Shown: positions 1 to 6,472, counted from the first letter of the stretch. The stretch: 11,181 nt of DNA from an uncultured bacterium (GCA_937889645.1 CALBZE010000087.1:1-11181), one strand, 5' to 3'. Notes: generated by a model from the letters alone, not told the origin. A program made the numbers and translations.

Positions 1-2535
1 GTAGCTCCCCTGGGCGACGATCCGGTGCCGCACGTCGAAGTTCGACGGACGCAGCTTCGGGTTGTTCGGATCGGCGTCGATCGGGTTGTAGCGCCAGTTC
101 GAGAACGCCTGGCTCGAGGTCGTGCTCGTGACGTCCCACGACTCGCCGTAGGTGTAGGCGATCGACGCGTCCCACCGATCCGCGAACTGCCGCTGCAGCT
201 GAGCCGTGATGCTGTAGCTGTAGTTCTGGTCGGTGTTCGTGATGTCGGTCACCGAGCTGAAGCCCTTGCGATCCCGGTTGTAGCGCGGACGGCCCTCCAC
301 CATCCCGATCTGCTCACCGACGGTCAGCTCCTGGAAGAGCGCGTCGTGCACGGACTTCGTGTAGATCCACTCGAGCGTGCCGACGAAGCCGTACGGGAGT
401 TCCCGGTCCACCGCGAGCGAGGTACGGAGCACCTGGGGGAACTCGAAGTCGGGGTTGGTCAGGTTGATGACGCCAGGCGCCAGGCTCGTGCTCCCCGCGC
501 ACGACGTCGGCTGGTTGTGCGGATCCGCGACGAAGGCCGGAGCCGCGGCGCCCCGGCAGGTGAAGCTCGCGTAGTCGACGCCGGTGTTGCCGTAGGCGTT
601 CGAGATCCACACGTACGGCGTGCGGCCGCTGAAGTAGCCGACGCCGCCGCGCACCTGCGTACTACGGTCGCCCAGCACGTCCCAGTTGAACCCGATCCGC
701 GGGTTGAACGACGACATGCTCTCCGGCACGCCGTCCGTCCGCCGGCCGAGCGAGTCCTCGACCATCGGGTTGTAGGTCGGCTTGTCCGGGAAGGTCGAGA
801 TGTCGTAGCGGATCCCGGCGGTGAGCGTCAGCCGATCCGTGACGTCGAACTGGTCCTGCACGTAGAAGCTGAACTGCCGCACGTCGAACTCGGCCCGATC
901 CTTCCCGCCGGGGAGGAGGTACGAGTACTCGTACTGGCTCGGAATGCCCGCCTGGAAGTCCTCGAAGCTGTTGAACCGGTAGTTCCCGTACGGGTTACGC
1001 ACGAAGAGGTTGCTGAAGCCGAAGAACTCATTGTGCGTCCCGACGGTGACCGTGTGCCGGCCGGACGTGAAGGTGAGGTCGTTCGTGAACTCGATCACAT
1101 CCTGCTCGAGGACGTTCTTCCCGGAGAAGTTCTCCGTCCCGAACGAAATCGCCCGGCTGTTCGGGAGGTTGATCGTGACGAACGGGAAGAGATCGCCGAC
1201 GTTACGCACGTCGTCGATCGACGTACGGCCGATGCGCAGCTCGTTGAAGAACCGGCCGCCGAAGTTGCTGTTGAGCTGGGCGACCGTCGAGTGGGTCACG
1301 GACGTCTTCTTGTAGCCCGCGTTGCCCAGGAAGTAGTTCGAGTTCGAGCGGCTCAGGTTGTCGTCGCCCGCGTCGACCCAGTTGTGCCGGACCGTGAGAC
1401 GGTGGTTCTCGTTGATCTGGTAGTCGAGGCGGCCGAAGAGGTTGTCGCTGAACCGCTTCATCGTCACCTCGCCGATCGTCCCCGGCTCGTAGCCATAGGT
1501 GCTGCGGACGTAGTCGACGATCGGCTGGACCTCGTCGAGGGTGATCGAAGCGTCACGGCCGATGGCGACGCCGCCGTTCGGAGCGGCGCGGTCGCTGAAC
1601 TCGCCGGCGATGAAGAAGTGCAGCTTGTCCTTCTGGATCGGGCCGCCGAGCGAGAAGGCGAAACCCTGGTCGGTGAAGTCGCCGAGGGCCGCGGCCTCGT
1701 CGCCGTTGTAGTTGATGTAGCGCCCGGCGAAGCTCTGGTTGCGGCCGTAGTAGGTGAAGGTCCCGTGGAAGTCGTTGGTCCCGGACTTGGTGATCGCGTT
1801 GACGCCGGCGCCGGTGAAGCCGCCCTGGCGGACGTCGAAGGGCGCGATCACGACCTGGAACTCCTGGATCGCCTCCATCGAGATCGGCTTGGCGCCGACG
1901 TCGTTGCCGGGCGTGCCGCCCGAGCCGAGGCCGAACAGGTCGTTGTTGGCCGCGCCGTCGATCTGGATGTTGTTGAACTTGCTGTTGCGGCCGCCCGCGT
2001 TCGAGGCGTTGCCGTCGACCGAGATCTGGGGCGCGAGCCGGGTCAGCGCGGTGAAGTCGCGCGAGAGTGTGGGCGTCCGCTCCACGGTCTCCTGGCCGAC
2101 GACGGTCGCCGCGCCGGTGCGGCCCTTCGAGATCACGGCGCCGCGCTCCGCGGTGACATCGATCGCGTCGAGGACGATCGCCTGCTGCTGCATCACGAAG
2201 TCGAAGCGGGCCGTCTGGCTGAGGGTGAGGGTGACGCCTTCGACGACCTCGGTCGCGTAGCCCAGCCCTTCGACGCGGATCGTGTACGGCCCGCCCGGCT
2301 GCAGGCCGGGGAGGTAGTAACGCCCATCGCCTCTGGTGGCCACGGCGGCGACTGCGCCGGTGGCGGTATTCGTGACCGTGACCCGGAACCCGGCGAGAGG
2401 CGCGCCGGACTGGTCCGTGACGGTGCCGGTGACGGCGGCCGTCGTGACGCCCTGCGCGGCGAGGCGATCGGCGGACAGGAGCGTCGCCGCCATCGCGAAT
2501 GCGCCGAGCGCGAGGATCCTAAGAGATCTGCGCAT
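1..2535 (-). CDS. TonB-dependent receptor, Oar-like, C-terminus off the window edge
   Basis: This is an outer-membrane TonB-dependent receptor with an N-terminal carboxypeptidase-regulatory-like domain. The frame is open for 845 codons from ATG at 2535 to base 1 with no stop, so the end of the barrel is missing. Residues 1-28 form a signal peptide: basic MRRSLR, a hydrophobic core, then LAAQ. Residues about 33-118 are the beta-sandwich domain (VTGTVTDQSGAPLAGF, GRYYLPGLQPGGPYTI). The plug follows at about 120-250, with IQIDGAANNDLFG and EAIQEFQVVIAPFDVRQGGF, then VNAITKSGTNDFHGTF. The rest is barrel-like, with alternating aromatic strands such as FSFYVQDQFDVTDRLTLTAG. A GGAGG ribosome-binding site lies 10 bases before the ATG. 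Members of this family import bulky substrates or act in surface functions; the substrate cannot be told. It lies downstream of the BTAD regulator on the same strand but 403 bp away. The long plus-strand frame opposite it is a shadow. Confidence 0.93.
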   Translation of the reverse strand, partial: MRRSLRILALGAFAMAATLLSADRLAAQGVTTAAVTGTVTDQSGAPLAGFRVTVTNTATGAVAAVATRGDGRYYLPGLQPGGPYTIRVEGLGYATEVVEGVTLTLSQTARFDFVMQQQAIVLDAIDVTAERGAVISKGRTGAATVVGQETVERTPTLSRDFTALTRLAPQISVDGNASNAGGRNSKFNNIQIDGAANNDLFGLGSGGTPGNDVGAKPISMEAIQEFQVVIAPFDVRQGGFTGAGVNAITKSGTNDFHGTFTYYGRNQSFAGRYINYNGDEAAALGDFTDQGFAFSLGGPIQKDKLHFFIAGEFSDRAAPNGGVAIGRDASITLDEVQPIVDYVRSTYGYEPGTIGEVTMKRFSDNLFGRLDYQINENHRLTVRHNWVDAGDDNLSRSNSNYFLGNAGYKKTSVTHSTVAQLNSNFGGRFFNELRIGRTSIDDVRNVGDLFPFVTINLPNSRAISFGTENFSGKNVLEQDVIEFTNDLTFTSGRHTVTVGTHNEFFGFSNLFVRNPYGNYRFNSFEDFQAGIPSQYEYSYLLPGGKDRAEFDVRQFSFYVQDQFDVTDRLTLTAGIRYDISTFPDKPTYNPMVEDSLGRRTDGVPESMSSFNPRIGFNWDVLGDRSTQVRGGVGYFSGRTPYVWISNAYGNTGVDYASFTCRGAAAPAFVADPHNQPTSCAGSTSLAPGVINLTNPDFEFPQVLRTSLAVDRELPYGFVGTLEWIYTKSVHDALFQELTVGEQIGMVEGRPRYNRDRKGFSSVTDITNTDQNYSYSITAQLQRQFADRWDASIAYTYGESWDVTSTTSSQAFSNWRYNPIDADPNNPKLRPSNFDVRHRIVAQGSY

Positions 2536-2545
2536 GGGAGTTGAG

Positions 2546-2550
2546 CCTCC
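2546..2550 (-). promoter_or_regulatory. Ribosome-binding site of the TonB-dependent receptor
   Basis: The minus strand reads GGAGG here, 10 bases before the ATG at 2535. It supports that start, which also places a proper signal peptide at the N-terminus. Confidence 0.7.
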
Positions 2551-2575
2551 AGCGAACGTGAGATTAGGGGTGCCG

Positions 2576-2592
2576 GCGGATCCGGGATCCGC
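2576..2592. promoter_or_regulatory. 17-bp palindrome upstream of the receptor gene, possible operator
   Basis: GCGGATCC, one central G, then GGATCCGC: eight matching bases on each side. It lies 41-57 bp before the receptor ATG, a typical position for a repressor or activator site. It could also fold as a six-pair hairpin in the 5' leader of the mRNA. The binding factor is unknown. Confidence 0.4.
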
Positions 2593-2611
2593 GGCTGCGT
2601 CCGCCCATCGG

Positions 2612-2649
2612 CACGTCCGCTGGCCGGCCCTTGCTGCCCGGCGGACGTG
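2612..2649. repeat. 9-bp inverted repeat upstream of the receptor gene
   Basis: CACGTCCGC (2612-2620) and GCGGACGTG (2641-2649) are perfect inverted copies separated by 20 bases. The repeat sits 77-114 bp upstream of the receptor ATG. It may be a hairpin or a spaced operator. There is no adjacent T-run on either strand. Confidence 0.4.
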
Positions 2650-2682
2650 TGAGCGGTTCGTCCCGCCGGTCTCCACAAGCGA

Positions 2683-2704
2683 AACCGGGAGGGAGCCTTT
2701 CCGG
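2683..2704. repeat. Bipartite direct repeat, copy 1
   Basis: AACCGGGAGGG, four bases, TTTCCGG. The second copy is at 2873-2895, 190 bp away and in the same orientation. Function unknown. Confidence 0.45.
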
Positions 2705-2855
2705 CGACTCGCCGCGGCGGGCGGCCGGATTCCCGGCTTCTCGGAAGCCCCGACCGCGACACGCTTCGCCCCGGAACGGCCGGCCCGAAATTACGTGTCG
2801 GATGTCGGCATCGTCAAGCATTTCGGGGCGGCGCCGAGCTACGATTAGCGCGCGC

Positions 2856-2896
2856 TCCGGAAACGGTTCTGTAACCGGGAGGGGCCGCTTTCCGGA
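2856..2896 (-). terminator. Nested hairpin after the regulator stop codon, possible terminator
   Basis: TCCGGAAA (2856-2863) pairs with TTTCCGGA (2889-2896). Directly inside it, CGGTT (2864-2868) pairs with AACCG (2873-2877) around a four-base loop. On the minus strand this starts about 42 bases after the regulator stop. No T-run follows, so it is either a GC-type terminator or a 3' stabilising structure. Confidence 0.35.
2873..2895. repeat. Bipartite direct repeat, copy 2
   Basis: AACCGGGAGGG, five bases, TTTCCGG. It matches the element at 2683-2704. This copy forms the right-hand part of the nested hairpin at 2856-2896. Confidence 0.45.
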
Positions 2897-2938
2897 CCGG
2901 TGTTCGACAGCGCCGCCCACGGTCCGGCCCCACGCCAC

Positions 2939-5896
2939 CTATCGCCCGGCTTCCAGGCGCCGTAGGGCGCGTCGAGCTTCGTCGACGAGGGGTTGGAGCC
3001 GCGCGTCCGCGTCGCGCCAGAGTTCGGCGACGCGCGCGTAGTGCAGGGCCGCCATGTCGAGCTCGCCGCTGCGCTCGTGGATGCGCGCGCGATGCAGGTG
3101 CGACGGCGCCAGGTAGGCCAGGTCGCTCCCCGAGAGGTCGGGGAACGTCGCGTACCAGCGGAGCGCCTCGTCGTCCCGGCCGAGCGCCTCGAACGACCGG
3201 GCGCGCAGCCACCGCAGGTGTGCATCGCCCTGCTCGCGGTCGTAGACGGGGAGCGTCGAGTCCGCGGCGAGCGGGAAGCCATCGATCGCCCGGAGCGTCG
3301 CCGCGGGGTCGTCGCCCGCGAGCGCCGCCTCGGCCCCCAGCAACGCTTCCCCCCGCAGACGGAACACCTCGAACTGCGGCTCGATCCCATCGTTCGAGCG
3401 CGTGGCGAGCCCGAGGCGAGCGCGTTCCAGCCCCGCCGGGTCGTCGGCACGGACGGCCAGGATGCCCGCGAGCATCATCTGCATCGGCGGGTTGAGCGGC
3501 GCCGTCGGCAGAATCGGCTCCGACGCACGGAAGCGTTCGATGTCGCGCCGGATCGCCCGGCGTGCGTCGGCGCCGAGCGGGTCGTACGGCACGATGGCGA
3601 AGAGGCCGCGGTACTCGAGCGCCTTGGCGGGGTCGATTGCCGCGACGGAGTCGAGCCACGCGTTGGCGCTGGCGAATCGGCCGCGCGCGGCCTCGAGGAG
3701 CGCGGCGAAGAGCCGCACCTCCACGTGCCCCTTCGGGTCCCCCTCGCCCAGGTAGGCCGCGGGGCTGAGCAGCGGCACCAGCGTCAGCGTCGCGCCGGGG
3801 TCGCTCCCGTGGGCGGCGAGCGACGTCGCGATCTGCCAGAGCGTCGCGTGATCCACGGTCCGCAGCTCGTTCAGCAGGCGACGCTGCTCGGCCGTGTCGC
3901 CTTTCACCCACGCGCGCAGGACCTGGCCCTCGAGGGCGTGGTCCCCGGCGGGCTCGAGGCGCACGAGCCACGACGTAAGGGTGTCGAGTCGGGCGTGATC
4001 CCCGCTGGTCGCCGCGAGCCGCGCGACGTGGATGATCGCGGCCGTGTTGTCGGGGTCGAGCTCGATGACCCGGCGGAACGCGCTCGCAGCCTCGTCGGCC
4101 GGCCATCCGTACGTCGGCCCCCAGTGGAACAGCGTCTCGCCGAGGTAGAACCAGGCGTCGGCGTCGAGGGAGTCCTCGGCGACCAGCGCCCGGAACCGGC
4201 TCTCGGCCTCCTCCGCCCGGCCGAAGATGTACGCCCGCCACGCCGCGGCAACCGACCGTTGCCGCTCCGACAGGCCGGCCTGGTGGCGGATCGCCGCCTC
4301 GGCGGCGCTGCGGGCGAGCCAGTCGGCGTCCGTCCAGTTCGCGGCCTGGCTGAGCCGCAGATAGGCGAGGCCGAACGCGGTATCGGCCCGGACGGCGCGC
4401 TGGAGGTGCGCCTGCGCCTCGGCGAACCGCGACGCGCGGAGCGCCCGCTCGCCGTGGACGAACGCCTCGAGCGCATGGATCGAGCGGGTCGGGGGCCCGG
4501 CGCCCGGCTCGCGGACGATCCCGCCGATCGACGTCTCGAACAGCCGGATCGCGACCTCGCGGACCATGTCGAAGATCTCCTCGGAACGGCCTTCGACGCT
4601 CACCGATGCGTGCGGCGACGCGTCGCTGCGGCCGCCGTAGAGCGCGGCGTTCAGCCTCACCCGCCCCCCTACCTCGAGGATGTCGCCGAGGACGAATCGA
4701 CCCGCGCCGAGCCGTGCGGCCATCTCCCGCGCCTCGCGCGGCCCGATGGCGCCGCTGCGCGCGGCGGTCGCCGTCGAGAGGACCATCCGCGGGTCCACGC
4801 TCTCCGTGCCGGGTAGTGCGTCCAGCTCCTGCGCCAGTAGCGTCGCCATCCCCTCGCCCAGGTAGGAGAGCTGCGGATCGCCCCGGAAGGCGAAGGGGAG
4901 CACGGCGACGAGGTTCGCGCGCACGTCATCATCAGCTGCATTCGACCGCAACGCCAGCGCGCCCACCGCCGCCAGGCAGACGAGTGCCGCGACGAGCCCC
5001 CATCGGCGCAGCGCCGGCCCGGGCCGGGCAACGCGCCACCGCTCCTCGCCGGCGGGAGCCACATCGCCGCGCCCCCCGGCCCCCGGGTCGCCGTCCCTGG
5101 CCCCAACAGCCGACGCCGCGGCGTCGCCGGGAGTCGCCACCCGCGTCGTTGCGTCCGACGACACGGCCGCGACCGAACCGCCCGACTCCGTGCCGTCCCG
5201 CAGCCGGAGCCCTTCCGCCAGCTCGCGCGTCTCCCGCGCCGGCTCCGCACCGAAATCCTCCGCGAGGCGGCGGACGAACGCCTCGTACTCCCGCAGCGCG
5301 GCCCCACGATCGCCGGAGGCATCCAGCGCCGACAGCAGGCGTCTCACGATCCGTTCGTCGTCCGGGTCGATCTCCCGGGCCCGCCGGAGCCAAGGGATGG
5401 GATCCGGCGCGGCCTCCGCCTGCTCGAGCGCCGCACGTACCGCCCGCTCGCGGAGGCGCGTCCGTTCCAGGTCGACCCAGCGCTCGAACTCGGGCGCGCC
5501 GGACAGGAAGAAGCCCGGCATCAGGTCGCCGCGATACAGCTCCAGTGCGTCGACCCGATCGCCCGCTTCGAGCGCGGCCTCGAACGCGACGACGTCGCAC
5601 CATACGGCGTCCGGCGCCAGCCCGACGTCCTCGTGGCCGTGGCTCACGACGACATCGTCACCGATCTCCTGACGCAGGTCGTAGAGGGTGCGGTTCAACG
5701 CCGCGCGTGCGCGACGCTGGCTGAACTCCGGCCAGAGCAAGGCGACCAGCGCGTCTCGACGGTGAGGACCGTGAGAGAGCCGCGCGGCAAGATAGGCGAG
5801 GAGTGCGAAGCGTTTCGGCTTCTGAATGAGGCTCGGCGCCGCCGGCCGGCTACGGCTCTCGACGGTCAGAGAACCGAGAAGTCGCAGACGCAGCAT
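2939..5896 (-). CDS. BTAD (SARP-like) transcriptional regulator with TM segment, TolB/FlgO-like domain and TPRs
   Basis: This is a 985-residue regulator. Residues 1-94 form an OmpR/SARP-type winged helix (MLRLRLLGSLTV; DALVALLWP; RRARAALNRTLYDLRQEIGDD). Residues about 95-240 form the bacterial transcriptional activation domain, with VVAFEAALEAGDRVDALELY and ALREYEAFVRRLAEDFGAEP. A low-complexity linker leads to one membrane segment at about 299-316 (WGLVAALVCLAAVGALAL). The Arg-rich side precedes it and an acidic DDD follows, so the DNA-binding part should be cytoplasmic and the C-terminus periplasmic. Residues about 328-455 (NLVAVLPF, YLGEGMATLLAQELDAL, GRFVLGDILEVGGRVRLNAAL) resemble TolB-N/FlgO-type domains. 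The remainder consists of TPR-like helical pairs. I chose ATG 5896 because the family begins with this motif; the frame stays open to 6403, but the extra residues look non-coding. There is no clear Shine-Dalgarno; a TAGAAT hexamer at 5988-5983 is a weak -10 candidate. It diverges from the small peptide gene. Confidence 0.9.
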   Translation of the reverse strand: MLRLRLLGSLTVESRSRPAAPSLIQKPKRFALLAYLAARLSHGPHRRDALVALLWPEFSQRRARAALNRTLYDLRQEIGDDVVVSHGHEDVGLAPDAVWCDVVAFEAALEAGDRVDALELYRGDLMPGFFLSGAPEFERWVDLERTRLRERAVRAALEQAEAAPDPIPWLRRAREIDPDDERIVRRLLSALDASGDRGAALREYEAFVRRLAEDFGAEPARETRELAEGLRLRDGTESGGSVAAVSSDATTRVATPGDAAASAVGARDGDPGAGGRGDVAPAGEERWRVARPGPALRRWGLVAALVCLAAVGALALRSNAADDDVRANLVAVLPFAFRGDPQLSYLGEGMATLLAQELDALPGTESVDPRMVLSTATAARSGAIGPREAREMAARLGAGRFVLGDILEVGGRVRLNAALYGGRSDASPHASVSVEGRSEEIFDMVREVAIRLFETSIGGIVREPGAGPPTRSIHALEAFVHGERALRASRFAEAQAHLQRAVRADTAFGLAYLRLSQAANWTDADWLARSAAEAAIRHQAGLSERQRSVAAAWRAYIFGRAEEAESRFRALVAEDSLDADAWFYLGETLFHWGPTYGWPADEAASAFRRVIELDPDNTAAIIHVARLAATSGDHARLDTLTSWLVRLEPAGDHALEGQVLRAWVKGDTAEQRRLLNELRTVDHATLWQIATSLAAHGSDPGATLTLVPLLSPAAYLGEGDPKGHVEVRLFAALLEAARGRFASANAWLDSVAAIDPAKALEYRGLFAIVPYDPLGADARRAIRRDIERFRASEPILPTAPLNPPMQMMLAGILAVRADDPAGLERARLGLATRSNDGIEPQFEVFRLRGEALLGAEAALAGDDPAATLRAIDGFPLAADSTLPVYDREQGDAHLRWLRARSFEALGRDDEALRWYATFPDLSGSDLAYLAPSHLHRARIHERSGELDMAALHYARVAELWRDADARLQPLVDEARRALRRLEAGR

Positions 5897-6047
5897 CGCA
5901 ACTCGCGGTCGTGGTCGGCGGTGTCGTGCCCCGCGGAGGTCGTTGGAGAGCCGCGACGAGTGGATCGTCTCAACGCGCGCTAATTCTACCTCGCGGCCCG
6001 CGGCGCGGCGAGCGGGGATGCGCGTAAACATACGGTTTTCCCGCCAA

Positions 6048-6083
6048 CTCTCCCCTGGCTCTCCTTTGTCAGGGGAGAGCCAG
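6048..6083. repeat. Two overlapping, mutually exclusive 10-bp hairpins
   Basis: Hairpin A pairs CTCTCCCCTG (6048-6057) with CAGGGGAGAG (6070-6079). Hairpin B pairs CTGGCTCTCC (6055-6064) with GGAGAGCCAG (6074-6083). Both stems are perfect, and their arms overlap on each side, so only one can form at a time. No start codon of either gene is adjacent. Neither stem is followed by a T-run on the plus strand. Confidence 0.55.
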
Positions 6084-6102
6084 CCAATCGCTGTTGGTTG
6101 GC
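6078..6102. promoter_or_regulatory. Tandem dyad operator candidate, copy 1
   Basis: The copy begins with AGCCAGCCAATCGC (14 bases identical in copy 2). It contains the dyad GCCAA (6083-6087), ten bases, TTGGC (6098-6102). Copy 2 lies exactly 32 bp downstream, about three helical turns, so both would face the same side of the helix. SARP-family regulators are known to bind direct repeats, so the BTAD protein encoded next door is a candidate ligand; that link is inference. Confidence 0.55.
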
Positions 6103-6109
6103 ATGTAAC

Positions 6110-6134
6110 AGCCAGCCAATCGCCCGTCGTTGGC
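6110..6134. promoter_or_regulatory. Tandem dyad operator candidate, copy 2
   Basis: Second copy of the element at 6078-6102: AGCCAGCCAATCGC, with dyad arms GCCAA (6115-6119) and TTGGC (6130-6134) at the same ten-base spacing. The two 25-bp units agree at 21 positions, and all four mismatches fall between the arms. Selective conservation of arms over centre is what a protein-binding dyad would show. Confidence 0.55.
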
Positions 6135-6256
6135 GTGCTCTCCGTGCACTTCGCGCGCGCGTGTCCCAAATCGAAACGAGAGCGGCGCCGCAATACCGCA
6201 GCCCCCGGCGGTGCGCGCCGCGTTTCGTTCGACCCTGCGCCGTTAGTCAGTGCAAC

Positions 6257-6264
6257 GAGAGGAG
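6257..6264 (+). promoter_or_regulatory. Ribosome-binding site of the lasso-leader peptide gene
   Basis: GAGAGGAG lies five bases before ATG 6270 and eight before the second ATG at 6273. It is the clearest Shine-Dalgarno in the window and supports the short gene as really translated. Either Met could be the start. Confidence 0.75.
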
Positions 6265-6269
6265 CGCAG

Positions 6270-6434
6270 ATGATGAGTCCAGTAGAGACACACGCGCCGG
6301 AAGCGGTGCAGTACGAGGATCGAGCGCCCCGGGCGTCGACGAGCGGCCGGCGCGAATACGCCCCACCGCGACTCGAGCGGCTCGGCAGGTGGAACGCTCT
6401 CACGCTTCGGCAGTCCGTGCAAATCTTTCCGTGA
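6270..6434 (+). CDS. Lasso-type RiPP leader peptide (orphan precursor, core out of frame or degenerate)
   Basis: This is a 54-residue peptide. Residues 30-45 (YAPPRLERLGRWNALT) match the lasso leader consensus YxxPxLxxxGxxxxxT at every fixed position: Y30, P33, L35, G39, T45. In known lasso systems an RRE/PqqD-like protein binds the YxxP part, a transglutaminase-like protease cuts just after the residue following the Thr, and an asparagine-synthetase-like cyclase joins residue 1 to Asp/Glu at 7-9. Here the in-frame core would be RQSVQIFP: it starts with Arg, has only eight residues and no acidic acceptor, so it cannot make a normal lasso ring. The +1 frame gives a plausible core at 6409-6450. 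A strong Shine-Dalgarno precedes the gene and a terminator follows. No maturation enzymes lie in the window. It may be a pseudogene, a sequence error or an atypical RiPP. Confidence 0.75.
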   Translation: MMSPVETHAPEAVQYEDRAPRASTSGRREYAPPRLERLGRWNALTLRQSVQIFP

Positions 6435-6450
6435 CGGGAATCCCGATTAG
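6409..6450 (+). other. Out-of-frame candidate lasso core (GSPCKSFRDGNPD) in the +1 frame
   Basis: Thirteen codons in the +1 frame relative to the leader gene, ending with TAG at 6448-6450. The leader Thr codon ends at 6404 and this Gly codon begins at 6409, leaving four bases (CTTC) where one codon is expected. Removing one base would give Thr-x-Gly, the normal leader/core junction. Gly1 and Asp9 would then be positioned for a nine-residue ring with a four-residue tail (GNPD). The terminator stem starts 22 bases after the stop. This is not a translated frame in the sequence as given. Confidence 0.45.
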
Positions 6451-6472
6451 ATCACGAATACAGGGCGACGCG

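Larger units (their letters stand above)
2536..2938. other. 403-bp intergenic region between the regulator and the receptor
   Basis: I see no convincing gene here. The open frames are short and rich in Arg, Pro and Gly. The region holds a 17-bp palindrome (2576-2592), a 9-bp inverted repeat (2612-2620 with 2641-2649), a nested hairpin (2856-2896), and two copies of a bipartite element (AACCGGGAGGG, 4-5 bases, TTTCCGG) at 2683-2704 and 2873-2895. Because both flanking genes point left, it probably contains the end of the regulator transcript and the receptor promoter, but no clear -35/-10 pair is visible. Confidence 0.6.
5897..6269. other. 373-bp divergent control region between regulator and lasso-leader peptide gene
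   Basis: This stretch separates the two divergent starts and holds no convincing gene. From left to right it contains the untranslated upstream part of the regulator, two overlapping alternative hairpins (6048-6083), two copies of a GCCAA-N10-TTGGC dyad inside 25-bp direct repeats (6078-6102 and 6110-6134), a CG-alternating tract (6152-6161), and a bulged inverted repeat (6172-6188 with 6215-6227). It is the most densely structured non-coding DNA in the window. I could not place a consensus promoter for the plus-strand gene. Confidence 0.65.

Noticed and set aside
25..2544. 839-residue open frame on the plus strand
   Set aside because: It lies antisense to the TonB-dependent receptor, which has clear domains, signal peptide and ribosome-binding site. 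The plus-strand product is a low-complexity mix of Val, Arg, Glu and Asp, as expected from a G/C-biased mirror frame.
2564..2938. 124-residue minus-strand frame starting with GTG directly after the regulator stop
   Set aside because: The tight junction made it worth a look, but the product is Arg/Gly/Pro-rich without recognisable features, there is no ribosome-binding site, and it runs through several inverted repeats.
6078..6134. CRISPR-like repeat
   Set aside because: Only two imperfect copies with a 7-bp gap between the 25-bp units, no spacers of constant length and no cas genes. A dyad operator explains it better.
6172..6227. Bulged inverted repeat (CGAAAC plus GCGGCGC arms) before the peptide gene
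   Set aside because: The pairing is real but needs a four-base bulge and is mostly GC, so chance pairing in this composition cannot be excluded.
5897..6403. N-terminal extension of the BTAD regulator by up to 169 residues
   Set aside because: The frame is open, but the extension crosses the dyad repeats and hairpins and has no domain. The family typically starts at the MLRLRLLG motif.
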